Assembly: GCF_040703125.1 (NCBI RefSeq)
Contig: NZ_CP160035.1
Coordinates: 1,178,001-1,242,000, forward strand
Reading direction: 5' to 3'
DNA: 64,000 bases
Source of the DNA: Flavobacterium ovatum
Lineage (GTDB): Bacteria; Bacteroidota; Bacteroidia; Flavobacteriales; Flavobacteriaceae
The position numbers and the translations under genes are program-made. This document shows, one piece after another, positions 27,185 to 36,748 of this stretch; positions within the stretch are counted from its first letter, which is position 1, and each line of letters starts with the position of its first letter. Below the pieces are notes generated by a model. That model worked only from the letters and a program-made list of their open reading frames with translations, did no database searches and had not been told where the DNA came from.

Positions 27185-28939
27185 TTATTTTTTTACATTT
27201 AAATTAATATGTAACTCGTTTAATTGTGAACTATCAATTGCTGATGGAGCATCAATCATAACGTCTCTTCCTGAATTATTTTTTGGGAAAGCAATAAAAT
27301 CTCTGATAGTTTCTTGTCCACCTAAAATAGCAACCAGACGATCCAAACCAAATGCCAAACCTCCGTGTGGTGGTGCTCCAAATTGGAATGCATCCATTAG
27401 GAAGCCAAATTGTGCTTTAGCTTCTTCTTCGGTGAAACCTAAATATTTAAACATTAATTGTTGTGTTTCTTTATCGTGAATACGTATTGAACCACCTCCA
27501 ATTTCATTTCCGTTCAATACCATATCATAAGCATTGGCACGCACTGTTCCTGGGTCAGTTTCCAGCAAATGCATGTCTTCTGGCTTTGGTGAAGTAAATG
27601 GGTGGTGCATGGCATGATAACGACCACTTTCTTCGTCAAATTCTAATAAAGGGAAATCAACTACCCATAAAGGTGCGAATTCCTCTGGTTTTCTTAATCC
27701 TAAGCGAGTTGCTAATTCCATTCTTAGTGCAGAAAGTTGTGTTCTAGTTTTGTTTGCTGGTCCAGACAATACAAATATCATGTCTCCTGCTACTGCACCA
27801 GTTATTTTTGCCCAATTGGCTAAATCGGCTTGGTCGTAAAATTTATCCACGGATGATTTGTACGTTCCGTCTTCGTTGCATTTTGCATACACCATTCCAG
27901 ATGCACCCACTTGAGGACGTTTAACCCAGTCAATTAAAGCATCGATTTCTTTTCTTGTATAGCTTCCTGCTCCTGGAACTGCAATTCCTACTACTAATTC
28001 AGCAGCGTTGAAAACTGGGAATTCTTTGTGTTGCGCAAATTCGTTCAATTCCCCAAACTCCATTCCGAAACGAATGTCTGGTTTGTCGTTACCGTAGGTT
28101 TTCATCGCGTGCTCATACGTCATACGAGGGAATTTATCTACTTCAACACCTTTTATTTCTTTTAGTAAGTGACGTGTTAGGCCTTCAAAAATATTCAAAA
28201 TATCTTCTTGATCTACAAATGCCATTTCGCAGTCAATTTGCGTGAATTCCGGTTGTCTGTCTGCACGTAAGTCTTCGTCACGAAAACATTTCACAATTTG
28301 GAAATATTTATCCATTCCACCGATCATCAATAATTGTTTGAAGGTTTGTGGTGATTGTGGCAATGCATAAAACTGTCCTTCGTTCATACGGGAAGGAACT
28401 ACAAAATCTCTAGCTCCCTCAGGAGTAGATTTGATTAAGTAAGGCGTTTCTACTTCGCAGAAATCTAAATCAGAAAGGTACTTACGCACTTCCATAGAAA
28501 CTTTGTGACGGAATAACAAACTGTTTTTCACAGGGTTTCTTCTAATATCTAAGTATCTGTATTTCATCCGGATGTCTTCACCACCGTCCGTTTCATCTTC
28601 AATAGTGAAGGGAGGAGTTAAAGCTGTATTAAGGATGTTTAATTCTGTAACTAAAATTTCGATTTCACCCGTTGGAATGTTTTTGTTTTTAGCTTCACGC
28701 TCAATTACGGTACCTTTTACTTGAATGACAAATTCACGACCTAAGGTTTTTGCTAATTCAAAAACAGTTTTTTCAGTACGACCTTCGTCAAAAATAAGTT
28801 GAGTGATACCGTAACGGTCTCTTAAATCAACCCAGTTCATAAAACCTTTGTCTCTAGATTTTTGTACCCAACCTGCTAAGGTTACTTCCGTATTTATGTG
28901 TGATGCGTTCAGTTCGCCGCAATTATGACTTCTATACAT
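27185..28939 (-). CDS. aspS: Aspartyl-tRNA synthetase
   Basis: A 584-residue class IIb aminoacyl-tRNA synthetase of bacterial type. An N-terminal OB-fold anticodon domain ([20 protein letters not shown]) is followed by motif 2 [18 protein letters not shown], the bacterial GAD insertion, and motif 3 [16 protein letters not shown] near the C-terminus. It charges tRNA-Asp in the cytoplasm. Length is normal for the family. Confidence 0.97.
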   Translation of the reverse strand: MYRSHNCGELNASHINTEVTLAGWVQKSRDKGFMNWVDLRDRYGITQLIFDEGRTEKTVFELAKTLGREFVIQVKGTVIEREAKNKNIPTGEIEILVTELNILNTALTPPFTIEDETDGGEDIRMKYRYLDIRRNPVKNSLLFRHKVSMEVRKYLSDLDFCEVETPYLIKSTPEGARDFVVPSRMNEGQFYALPQSPQTFKQLLMIGGMDKYFQIVKCFRDEDLRADRQPEFTQIDCEMAFVDQEDILNIFEGLTRHLLKEIKGVEVDKFPRMTYEHAMKTYGNDKPDIRFGMEFGELNEFAQHKEFPVFNAAELVVGIAVPGAGSYTRKEIDALIDWVKRPQVGASGMVYAKCNEDGTYKSSVDKFYDQADLANWAKITGAVAGDMIFVLSGPANKTRTQLSALRMELATRLGLRKPEEFAPLWVVDFPLLEFDEESGRYHAMHHPFTSPKPEDMHLLETDPGTVRANAYDMVLNGNEIGGGSIRIHDKETQQLMFKYLGFTEEEAKAQFGFLMDAFQFGAPPHGGLAFGLDRLVAILGGQETIRDFIAFPKNNSGRDVMIDAPSAIDSSQLNELHINLNVKK

Positions 28940-29054
28940 ATCAAAAATTTTATATTATTTCGCCGTTTTAGGCTCGTCTGCAAATTTAGGACTAATTATG
29001 AAGAATGGATTCAGAATTTTAATTTTTTGTTCAGGTTTTCATTTTCAGTTCTTT

Positions 29055-29116
29055 TTCCAATGTTAAGTTTTTACCAATGTTACCAAATTGTTATTAAATT
29101 GTTTTTTTAATGTAAA
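29055..29116 (+). repeat. Duplicated promoter segment, copy 1
   Basis: This 62-bp segment matches 29584-29645 at 56 of 62 positions without gaps. It contains two adjacent 11-bp direct repeats, TTACCAAATTG (29080-29090) and TTATTAAATTG (29091-29101); their order is reversed in the other copy. Confidence 0.85.
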
Positions 29117-29133
29117 ATCTAACTGTATCTTTG
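29099..29133 (+). promoter_or_regulatory. Promoter of first MORN gene (TTG-N24-TATCTTTG)
   Basis: The -7 element TATCTTTG is at 29126-29133 and the upstream TTG, which ends the second 11-bp repeat, is at 29099-29101. The 24-base spacing is slightly long but identical in the paralogue's promoter. Confidence 0.6.
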
Positions 29134-29160
29134 TAGTATTAACCACTAAAACTTATAAAA

Positions 29161-29508
29161 ATGAAAAAATATATAATAATTACACTAATGTTAGTTTCGG
29201 GAATATTATTCTCTCAAAATATTCAACCTAAGTTGGAAGCCGTAAATAAGATGGTGAAAGCTACTTATTATCATGATAATGGGGGAGTTATGCAAGAAGG
29301 ATTCTTTAAAAACGGGAAACTTCAAGGTGAATGGATTTCCTATGATGAGACAGGGAATAAAACGGCAATTGCCAATTATGATCAAGGAAAAAAAGTAGGT
29401 AAGTGGTTTCACTGGAACCGTAGTTCTTTGAATGAAGTTGATTATTCAAATAATAGAATTGCTTCTGTGAAAAACTGGAAAAGAGAGGCTATTGCTGATG
29501 ATAACTAA
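29161..29508 (+). CDS. Small secreted MORN-repeat protein, copy 1
   Basis: A 115-residue protein with a signal peptide (MKKYIIITLMLVSGILFSQ). Its body has MORN-like repeats of the YwqK type: YYHDNGGVMQEGFFKNGKLQ, GEWISYDETGNKTAIANY and GKKVGKWFHW. Such repeats form beta-hairpin stacks. It is probably exported to the periplasm or cell surface. It is a tandem duplicate of the gene at 29691, with about half the residues identical, its own promoter and its own terminator. The YwqK name is often annotated as an antitoxin; nothing here supports that role. Confidence 0.82.
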   Translation: MKKYIIITLMLVSGILFSQNIQPKLEAVNKMVKATYYHDNGGVMQEGFFKNGKLQGEWISYDETGNKTAIANYDQGKKVGKWFHWNRSSLNEVDYSNNRIASVKNWKREAIADDN

Positions 29509-29536
29509 TAGATTAGAGAATTCTATTTAAATGAGT

Positions 29537-29570
29537 AAGGCTTTCGGATTATTTTCGAGAGCCTTTTTTT
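29537..29570 (+). terminator. Terminator after first MORN gene
   Basis: The arms AAGGCTTTCG and CGAGAGCCTT form a stem with one mismatch, followed by seven T's. Confidence 0.75.
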
Positions 29571-29583
29571 ATGAAAAAAAACA

Positions 29584-29645
29584 TTCCAATGTTAAGCTTT
29601 TAACAATGTTATTAAATTGTTACCAAATTGTTTTTTTAATGTAAA
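29584..29645 (+). repeat. Duplicated promoter segment, copy 2
   Basis: It pairs with 29055-29116 (56 of 62 identical). The 11-bp repeats appear in swapped order: TTATTAAATTG (29609-29619) then TTACCAAATTG (29620-29630). Confidence 0.85.
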
Positions 29646-29662
29646 TAATGTTTTTACATTTG
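29628..29662 (+). promoter_or_regulatory. Promoter of second MORN gene (TTG-N24-TACATTTG)
   Basis: TTG at 29628-29630 and TACATTTG at 29655-29662 have the same 24-base spacing as the first copy. The -7 element lies 28 bases before the ATG. Confidence 0.6.
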
Positions 29663-29690
29663 ATAAACAAACCATTAAAACTTTTACACC

Positions 29691-30038
29691 ATGAAAAAAT
29701 ATATCATTTTAGGAGCAATGTTAATTTCAGGAATGTTATTTGCTAATGAAGGAAAACCAAAATTAGAAATAGCAACAAACAATACTGTTGTAGCTACTTA
29801 CTATTATGATAATGGTCAAATTCAACAAAAAGGAGCTTTTAAAGAAGGAAAGCTTCATGGAGAATGGGTTTCATATGATGTAAATGGCAAAAAAGTCGCT
29901 ATAGCTGAATATAATAATGGACAGAAAGTAGGGAAGTGGTTCCTTTGGAGTGAAGAAGCGTTAAATGAAGTTGATTTTTTGGATAATAAAATTGTAGCCG
30001 TTAAAAACTGGAAAACTGAAAATTTATTAAATAATTAA
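29691..30038 (+). CDS. Small secreted MORN-repeat protein, copy 2
   Basis: A 115-residue paralogue of the preceding gene with a signal peptide (MKKYIILGAMLISGMLFAN) and the same MORN-like repeats: YYYDNGQIQQKGAFKEGKLH, GEWVSYDVNGKKVAIAEY and GQKVGKWFLW. Both proteins have identical length and a matching LNEVD and VKNWK C-terminal section. The duplication includes the upstream regulatory segment. An exported structural or signalling role is possible; function unknown. Confidence 0.82.
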   Translation: MKKYIILGAMLISGMLFANEGKPKLEIATNNTVVATYYYDNGQIQQKGAFKEGKLHGEWVSYDVNGKKVAIAEYNNGQKVGKWFLWSEEALNEVDFLDNKIVAVKNWKTENLLNN

Positions 30039-30070
30039 TATTTAAAATATTATTTTAAAACTGATTTTAT

Positions 30071-30120
30071 AAGAGACATAAAAAAAACCATTCGAAAGAA
30101 TGGTTTTTTTTATGTCTCTT
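30071..30120. terminator. Fifty-base perfect palindromic bidirectional terminator
   Basis: The 23-bp arms 30071-30093 and 30098-30120 are perfectly complementary around a GAAA loop. Runs of A and T are inside the stem on both sides. It separates the convergent MORN gene (+) and RND gene (-), whose stops lie 32 and 9 bases away. Confidence 0.85.
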
Positions 30121-30129
30121 AGTTGTTAA

Positions 30130-33100
30130 TTATTTTTTCTTTTTAGCATTTTTCCAAAGTTTAAGTAGATTGACTAAGTAATATAGAACAGGAACTACAA
30201 TTAAAGTAAGGAAGGTGGCGAATACCAATCCAAAAATTACTGTCCACGCTAATGGTCCCCAGAAAATTACGTTATCACCTCCAATATAAATCTTCGGGTC
30301 AAATGTGCTAAACAGAGAGAAGAAATCAATATTAAATCCAATCGCTAGTGGAATCAAACCTAAGACAGTGGTTATTGCTGTCAATAATACAGGTCTCAAT
30401 CTGGCTTTTCCTCCAGTTACGATAGCTTCAAAAATATATTCTTTAGCTAAGATGGTATCTTGCGGTACGTTCAATTCTTCTTTTTTACGGCTTAATAATA
30501 ATTCCGTATAATCCAGCAGTACCACCCCGTTATTCACCACAATACCTGCGAGGGAGATAATTCCCATCATAGTCATCATAATAACGAAAGGCCATCCGGT
30601 TACCATTAATCCTAAGAATACTCCAATGAAACTTAAAAATACAGCTACCATGATAATAGCTGGTTTTGAAATCGAGTTAAATTGGAATACTAAGATTAAC
30701 ATAATTAACCCCAATCCAGTAAACAAGGCTCCCATTAAGAAAGACATTTGTTTGTTTTGCTCCTCAATTTGTCCTGTAAAATCAAATTTCACTGTTTTTG
30801 GTGCGTCAAAATCAGCCATTTCCGCTTGAATTTGAGTTACAACTGCTCCGGCATCTGTAAATCCAGGTGATAAAGCAGAGTATAATACTACCACACGGTT
30901 CAAGTCTCTATGTTTGATAGCACTAAAAGAAGAACTGTTTTTTTGAGAGGCTACTGTTGACAATGGAATCTCTTTGATTTGGCCTGAAGCCATATCTCTA
31001 AAAGTGATGTTTTGATTGAAAAGCGTACTTTGGTTATAACGGTTTTCATCATTAAAACGAACATTAATGTCGTAATCTTCACCGTCAACTTTGTAAACTC
31101 CTGCTTTTTCTCCAAAAACAGATCGCCTTAATTGATTGCCAACTTGTCCAGCAGACACTCCCATTTCACCTGCTTTTTGACGGTCAACTATAACTTTCAT
31201 GGCAGGTTTACCTTTGTTGACATCTACTTTTAATTCATCAATACCAAGGATATTTCTACCGTTTAAGAAATCTTTCATCTTTTCGGCAGTTACAATCAGT
31301 TCGGTATAATCATTTCCTTTTATTTCGATGTTTATCGGATAACCAGCAGGAGGACCAGCAGCATCTTTTTCGACAGAAATAGAAACACCGGGATAGATGT
31401 CTTTTAGTGCTGCTTGTACTTTTAATCGCATTTGCTCTGAATCTCTACCGTTACGAAATTTGTATTCTCGCATCGAAACCTTTATTTTTGCTTTGTGTGG
31501 CATCTCTGCTGTAGAACCACCATCGGTTTGCGGATTTCCCGCTCCCTCACCAACTTGAGATACAGCAGACTCTGACAAATAGTTAGTACCATCTGCTTCG
31601 TTGATGTATTCCTTAGAATCCAAAACAGCATAGACTCGTTTTTCGATATCCTTGGTTAGTTGGTTTGTTTTTTCGATATCGGTTCCTTGTGGGTATTCGA
31701 TATAGATAATAATTTGTTTTGGTTTGTTGTCTGGGAAAAATTCTACTTTCGTACGTCCACTTCCAACACTCCATCCAAAATAGGTAATTAGGACAGCAAA
31801 GAATAGAAAAAACATTCCTACCACAACGATATATGGTGTTTTACCAGATAAAAAGAATTTTAACCATCTCTCATAACCGTTTTCTAATTTAGTCAAGGTA
31901 TTTTGTTGAAAGTTCAATGTATGGCCTTTGATGACATATTTGTACAACCAGAACATTCCAGCAGTAAATATCATTAAGGAACCTAAACCACGAACGGTAC
32001 CTCCAAAAATAAGAATCAGCGTTCCAAATCCACCTAAAATAATCGTTAAGCGAATGAGTTGTTTTTTACTTAATACTTTGTCTTTGATATCCATAAATTG
32101 GGATACCAACACAGAGTTGAAAAAGATAGCAACAAATAAGGATGAACCTAGAACTACCGAAAGTGTTATGGGGAAATAGATCATAAACTGCCCCATAACT
32201 CCTGGCCATAAACCAAGTGGCACGAATGCAGCAACTGTTGTTAGGGTTGAAACTATAATTGGTACGGCAATTTCTCCAATACCTACTTTGGCAGCGTCGA
32301 CCTTGTTCATGCCTTCATCTTCCATGAGTCGATAGACGTTTTCGACAACTACAATTCCGTTGTCTACCAGCATTCCGAGTCCCATGATCAGACCAAATAG
32401 AATCATGGTATTCATGGTGTAGCCCAAGGCGTTCAAGATCATGAACGATAAGAACATCGACATCGGAATCGCAAAACCGACGAAAAGGGCATTCCTGAAA
32501 CCAAGGAAGAACATCAATACTCCGACAACTAGTATTATTCCGAAAATAATATTGTTTACCAAATCATCTACTTGATTCAATGTTTTTGAAGAGGAATCAT
32601 TTGATAATGTTACGCTCAGGTCTTGTGGTAAATAGTTTTCTTTTGAATCGGCTAGAATCGTTTTAATTTTTTCAGCCGCTTCAATCATGTTTTTTCCTGC
32701 TCGTTTTTTGACATCAAGCATTACAACACTTTTGCCAAACTCACGGGCATAAGTAGTTTTGTCAACATTTTTGAAGCTAATTTGAGCGACATCTTTAAGG
32801 TAAACAGGGCCTTGTTCATTTTTAACAACAAAATTTTCTAGATCAGTAGGCTTTTCAATTTCCCCTTTAATACTTATGGTTCTTCTTTGTCCACTAGAAA
32901 TAATATTTCCAGCTGACATGGTTACATTTCCATTGCGAACGGCATTGATTATATCATCAAAACTTACTCTTGAAGCCGACATTTTGAAAATATCAACAGC
33001 AATTTCAATTTCTTTTTCTTGAGCACCACGAATATCTACTTGCTTAATTTCTGAAAGACCTTCAATTTCATCTTTCAAATATTCACCAAATTCTTTTAAT

Positions 33101-33597
33101 TTCTCAATTGGATAATCTCCAGAAAGATTAATGTTTAAGATTGGAATTTCCTCAGAAAGGTTTAAATCAAATACATTGGGTTCTACTTTTACACCATTAA
33201 AAGTAGGCCAGTCTTCGTTTGATTTTTTAGCATCAACTTTGTCTTTTACTTTTTGTTTAGCGTCTTCAACTGCAATTTTCTCGTCAAATTCAACGGTAAT
33301 AATTCCATAATCTTCTTGAGAAGTGGAAGTTACTTTAATAACGTTACTGACGTTTTTGATGTCCTCTTCTAAAGGGTCTATAATCAATCGTTCGATATCT
33401 TCAGCAGTATTTCCTGGGTAAACCGTACTGATGTAAATTTTGGTTTCCTTAATCTCAGGAAAATCTTCTCTTGGCATGGCATAATAAGCCGAAATTCCCA
33501 AAATGAAGAACAAAGCCATGATGACATAGACCGTCATTTTATTGTCAACGGCCAACGAAGAGAATTTAAATTCTTTATGCTTGATTGGTTTGTTCAT
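30130..33597 (-). CDS. RND-family efflux pump, inner-membrane transporter
   Basis: An 1155-residue proton-driven transporter of the AcrB/HAE1 superfamily. The N-terminal TM1 (YVIMALFFILGISAYYAMPRE) is followed by porter-domain sequence PGNTAEDIERLIIDPLEE, and TM4 carries GMLVDNGIVVVENVYR near residue 410. AcrB-like pumps have Asp-Asp at the proton relay; here it is Asp-Asn. A hydrophobic insert around residues 515-560 makes it longer than AcrB. It should form a tripartite pump with the MFP and TolC-like proteins encoded upstream; the tetR gene suggests drug- or stress-inducible efflux. Confidence 0.93.
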   Translation of the reverse strand: MNKPIKHKEFKFSSLAVDNKMTVYVIMALFFILGISAYYAMPREDFPEIKETKIYISTVYPGNTAEDIERLIIDPLEEDIKNVSNVIKVTSTSQEDYGIITVEFDEKIAVEDAKQKVKDKVDAKKSNEDWPTFNGVKVEPNVFDLNLSEEIPILNINLSGDYPIEKLKEFGEYLKDEIEGLSEIKQVDIRGAQEKEIEIAVDIFKMSASRVSFDDIINAVRNGNVTMSAGNIISSGQRRTISIKGEIEKPTDLENFVVKNEQGPVYLKDVAQISFKNVDKTTYAREFGKSVVMLDVKKRAGKNMIEAAEKIKTILADSKENYLPQDLSVTLSNDSSSKTLNQVDDLVNNIIFGIILVVGVLMFFLGFRNALFVGFAIPMSMFLSFMILNALGYTMNTMILFGLIMGLGMLVDNGIVVVENVYRLMEDEGMNKVDAAKVGIGEIAVPIIVSTLTTVAAFVPLGLWPGVMGQFMIYFPITLSVVLGSSLFVAIFFNSVLVSQFMDIKDKVLSKKQLIRLTIILGGFGTLILIFGGTVRGLGSLMIFTAGMFWLYKYVIKGHTLNFQQNTLTKLENGYERWLKFFLSGKTPYIVVVGMFFLFFAVLITYFGWSVGSGRTKVEFFPDNKPKQIIIYIEYPQGTDIEKTNQLTKDIEKRVYAVLDSKEYINEADGTNYLSESAVSQVGEGAGNPQTDGGSTAEMPHKAKIKVSMREYKFRNGRDSEQMRLKVQAALKDIYPGVSISVEKDAAGPPAGYPINIEIKGNDYTELIVTAEKMKDFLNGRNILGIDELKVDVNKGKPAMKVIVDRQKAGEMGVSAGQVGNQLRRSVFGEKAGVYKVDGEDYDINVRFNDENRYNQSTLFNQNITFRDMASGQIKEIPLSTVASQKNSSSFSAIKHRDLNRVVVLYSALSPGFTDAGAVVTQIQAEMADFDAPKTVKFDFTGQIEEQNKQMSFLMGALFTGLGLIMLILVFQFNSISKPAIIMVAVFLSFIGVFLGLMVTGWPFVIMMTMMGIISLAGIVVNNGVVLLDYTELLLSRKKEELNVPQDTILAKEYIFEAIVTGGKARLRPVLLTAITTVLGLIPLAIGFNIDFFSLFSTFDPKIYIGGDNVIFWGPLAWTVIFGLVFATFLTLIVVPVLYYLVNLLKLWKNAKKKK

Positions 33598-33604
33598 GTT
33601 TTTG

Positions 33605-34768
33605 TTATTTTGTTATAGACACAACTTGTCCGTCTTTTACGCTTCTTGCTCCTTCTTTGATAATCAAATCACCATCACTGATACCTTCCAAGATTTCAAT
33701 ATAATCGCCTTGTGATTTTCCAGTTTTGATTATTACTTTTTTAGCTCTAGTTTGATTTTTCTCTCCGCTTTTCTCAACAATATAAAGGTATTGTTCTCCT
33801 TCAGAATTTTCGGAGATAATGCTCATTGGAACCGTTACAACACTCTTGTTCGAATAATCATTTATATTCAATTTAGAAGATAAGTTGGGTTTGATTAATC
33901 CTGATTTATTAGGTACTTGAACTTGAACTTTGAAAGAACGATTGGCTGGATTGATGTTGTTGTTTACCAATGTAATATTGGTTTTAATCGTTTCATTTAA
34001 CATTGGAAAATTTACAATTACCTCGGTTCCACGTTTAATCGTGTTAATGTGTTTTTCAGGAACATCAGCTTCAAGGTACATATTGCCAAGATTGATGATT
34101 CTTAAAATTGGAGTTCCAGGTCCTACAACAGTTCCTTTTTCTGAAATAATTTCGTCAATTACACCAGAGAATGGTGCTTGAATCACAGTTTTAGCAATTT
34201 GTTTTTTTAATTGTTGCACTGCTTTGTTTTGACCTTCATAAGTAGATTTAGCTTGCAAAAACTGAATTTCAGAACCGATTTTTTGATCCCAAAGATTTTT
34301 TTGTCTTTCAAACGTAGTTTTGGCTAAAGTAGCTTGAATTTCTAATTGGGATAATTGTTGTGTCAATCCACCATCATCTACTCTTCCTAAAGTTTGTCCT
34401 TTAGAAACTCGTTGTCCTTCTTTAACAGAAAGTTGTTCCAATATTCCGCCAAGTTGTGCATTAACGATTAAGTTCTCTTTGGTTTGAACTTCGGCTTGTA
34501 GCTCAAGATAGTGTCGGAATACTGTGTCCTTTGCCGTAATAGTAGTGATCAGTGTTTCTTTATGATTTTCATCGACTAGACTAATAGCGTCATCTATTTT
34601 TTTTAATTCTTTAGAAAGTTCATCTGCTGATTTTACAATTTCAGTGCGTTTTAATCGCAATTGTTCTAGATTTCCAGATTCGATTATCGCTTCGGTTGAG
34701 TTCTTTTTGTCGCCTCCACATGAGAGTAGTACGATTGAAAACACGGTTAATAAAATAGTTTTTTTCAT
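33605..34768 (-). CDS. RND efflux periplasmic adaptor (membrane fusion protein), lipoprotein
   Basis: A 387-residue lipoprotein (signal ending LLSCGG, lipidated Cys17). After a coiled-coil start (ELSKELKKIDDAISLV) come the split lipoyl/barrel-sandwich halves (LGGILEQLSVKEGQRVSKGQ and TVIQAPFSGVIDEIISEKGT) with an alpha-hairpin between them, then beta-barrel and membrane-proximal domains. It links the RND transporter to the TolC-like channel. The spacer to the RND gene is seven bases. Confidence 0.93.
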   Translation of the reverse strand: MKKTILLTVFSIVLLSCGGDKKNSTEAIIESGNLEQLRLKRTEIVKSADELSKELKKIDDAISLVDENHKETLITTITAKDTVFRHYLELQAEVQTKENLIVNAQLGGILEQLSVKEGQRVSKGQTLGRVDDGGLTQQLSQLEIQATLAKTTFERQKNLWDQKIGSEIQFLQAKSTYEGQNKAVQQLKKQIAKTVIQAPFSGVIDEIISEKGTVVGPGTPILRIINLGNMYLEADVPEKHINTIKRGTEVIVNFPMLNETIKTNITLVNNNINPANRSFKVQVQVPNKSGLIKPNLSSKLNINDYSNKSVVTVPMSIISENSEGEQYLYIVEKSGEKNQTRAKKVIIKTGKSQGDYIEILEGISDGDLIIKEGARSVKDGQVVSITK

Positions 34769-34794
34769 GATATATCTGTCTTTATTGCTGATTT

Positions 34795-36141
34795 TTATTT
34801 ATTGTTTAATTTTTCTAAGCTTGCTTTTTTGTTGATAATATTGATCATTGATTGCAGGTAATTTTGTTGAGTCGTGTACAACTGTCTTTGTGCTTCACTG
34901 AAATCAAAACTAGAAGACAATCCTTCTTTGAATTTAATTTGTTGCTTTTTCTCTATTCTTTCCGCTAGAGCCAAATTATTTTTGGCTGTTGCCAATTCTT
35001 CTACGCCAAAATCAAATTCGCTTTTAGCATTAGCATATTGTAATTTTAGTTTTTGGTCCGTTTCGTTTAATTGTGTTTTAGCTTGTTCAACTGCGATTTT
35101 AGCTTGTTGTGTTTTAGCACGGAAGGCAAAACTGCTGAAAATAGGTACAGATAATCGCACTCCTAAATTGGAGTAATTTAACCACTTTTGATTCGATGAG
35201 AAAAAATTGAATTCATTGGCAAAAGAGTTGTATCCAAAGTTTACATTCGCTGCTAGGGTAGGCAAGGATTTACTCCTTTCTAGTTTGTATTCTAACTCTC
35301 TTTGTTTTTGAAAATTGGTTGCTATTTGATAATCAATGTTGTCATTACTATTAAACTGATCTAAAGTTAAAGCAACTCCCATACTAGTACTTGTAAGGTT
35401 TTCAAGTTTGTCTGTTACAATAAGCTGGTCGTTAATTTCGATTCCTAAAGTAATTTTTAGCATTTTGTATGCAATATCAAGTAATCGCGTTGTGTTGTTT
35501 AAATTACTATTTACAGATGCTAAAGTGATTTGTAGTTGTTCTACATTTTCTTCTTCGATCAAACCATTTTTGAAAGTTTCTTTAGTGTCTGATAAAGTTT
35601 TGCTTAAAGTATTTTTGTTTTTATTTAAGATAGCAATACTTTCTTGTGCCAAAAGGACATTACCGTAGGCGTTGATCACCATTTCCTTTACTTCGATGTC
35701 TGTTTTTATTTTAGCATTTTCGTAGTATTGTAAGTAAGTTTTTGAAGCTTGTAAAGCCACAATATAGGAACCGTCAAATAACAACTGACTTAAAGTTGCT
35801 GCGGCATTCATATTATGTTTGGTCCCAAAAGCAAAGGTTGAAATAGTGCCTTCATCACCTCCAAATGGCCCTCCACCAGTAACCCCTTGTTGTTGAAGAG
35901 AGAAATTGTTTGAGTAGTCAACTGTTCCATTTATTTGTGGTAAACCGGCAGCGGTAGTTTCCCATTTTTTTTGTCTTGCCACTTCTATATCCCGTCCAGA
36001 ATTGATAACAGAATAGTTGTGCTCCAAAGCGTGAATGATCGCTTGTTCTAAACTATAGGAATAGGTTTTCCCTGTTTCCTGTGCATTTGCAATGGATGCT
36101 ATTATTAAAATAGAGGTTAGTAGTATGTTCTTCTTTATCAT
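34795..36141 (-). CDS. TolC-family outer-membrane efflux channel
   Basis: A 448-residue outer-membrane efflux protein with a signal peptide ending ASIANAQE. It has two related halves of long helices separated by barrel strands: YSYSLEQAIIHALEHNYSVI at the start and LRLSVPIFSSFAFRAKTQQA in the second half, both typical of the family. It probably trimerises as the exit duct of this pump. Its ATG overlaps the tetR stop by four bases, indicating coupled translation. Confidence 0.93.
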   Translation of the reverse strand: MIKKNILLTSILIIASIANAQETGKTYSYSLEQAIIHALEHNYSVINSGRDIEVARQKKWETTAAGLPQINGTVDYSNNFSLQQQGVTGGGPFGGDEGTISTFAFGTKHNMNAAATLSQLLFDGSYIVALQASKTYLQYYENAKIKTDIEVKEMVINAYGNVLLAQESIAILNKNKNTLSKTLSDTKETFKNGLIEEENVEQLQITLASVNSNLNNTTRLLDIAYKMLKITLGIEINDQLIVTDKLENLTSTSMGVALTLDQFNSNDNIDYQIATNFQKQRELEYKLERSKSLPTLAANVNFGYNSFANEFNFFSSNQKWLNYSNLGVRLSVPIFSSFAFRAKTQQAKIAVEQAKTQLNETDQKLKLQYANAKSEFDFGVEELATAKNNLALAERIEKKQQIKFKEGLSSSFDFSEAQRQLYTTQQNYLQSMINIINKKASLEKLNNK

Positions 36142-36740
36142 AAAGTATGGTTTTCTAATTGTTTTTCAAGTACTGTTATTCCTTTTGCTGTTGCCATCGC
36201 ACGGGTATGGTATTCAAGTGCTCTGAGTTCTAATCTTTTTGCTTCTTTTTCAGAACTCGTATTTTCATTGATGCTGAATATCAAAGTGTAATAAAACTTT
36301 ACGTAATCCTCAATGTCTAAATCTTCTCTATACAGTCCTGAAGCTATTCCTTTCTCAATATTTTGTCTAAAACATTTGCTACATTCATTGATTTCAATAG
36401 ATAATACCTCGGCATATATTTCAGGATAATGTTTTTTTAATTGATAAATAGGTGAGGTGTCATTGGATTGAAACATATCACTGAACATTTTTCTAATTTC
36501 AAAATTTTCTGTGATGGCATTATCGTTTTTGGTTGTAATGGATTCAATGATTTGATGCACTTCTTTGTGAACATGAGCCGTGCTTTCCTTGATAAGTGCT
36601 TCTTTGTTACAAAAATATTTATAAATTGTTTTTTTTGAAATGCACATTTCACAGGCGATATCGTCCATGGTAATGCTTTTAAAACCTAGTTTTAGGAAAA
36701 GTTCACTTGCTTTTTTTATTATTTTCTCCTTCATTATCAT
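36138..36740 (-). CDS. TetR-family transcriptional regulator
   Basis: A 200-residue repressor-type protein with an N-terminal helix-turn-helix: IIKKASELFLKLGFKSITMD, then IACEMCISKKTIYKYFCNKE. The rest is an all-helical ligand-binding and dimer domain. It lies inside the efflux operon between the yceI-like gene and the outer-membrane channel gene, so autoregulation of the operon is likely. A start at Met3 (36734) is equally possible. Confidence 0.92.
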   Translation of the reverse strand: MIMKEKIIKKASELFLKLGFKSITMDDIACEMCISKKTIYKYFCNKEALIKESTAHVHKEVHQIIESITTKNDNAITENFEIRKMFSDMFQSNDTSPIYQLKKHYPEIYAEVLSIEINECSKCFRQNIEKGIASGLYREDLDIEDYVKFYYTLIFSINENTSSEKEAKRLELRALEYHTRAMATAKGITVLEKQLENHTL

Positions 36741-36748
36741 TTCTGTGT

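Noticed and set aside
29161..30038. Toxin-antitoxin pair (YwqK-type antitoxin label)
   Set aside because: Both genes are paralogues with signal peptides and separate promoters and terminators; no toxin-like partner is present.
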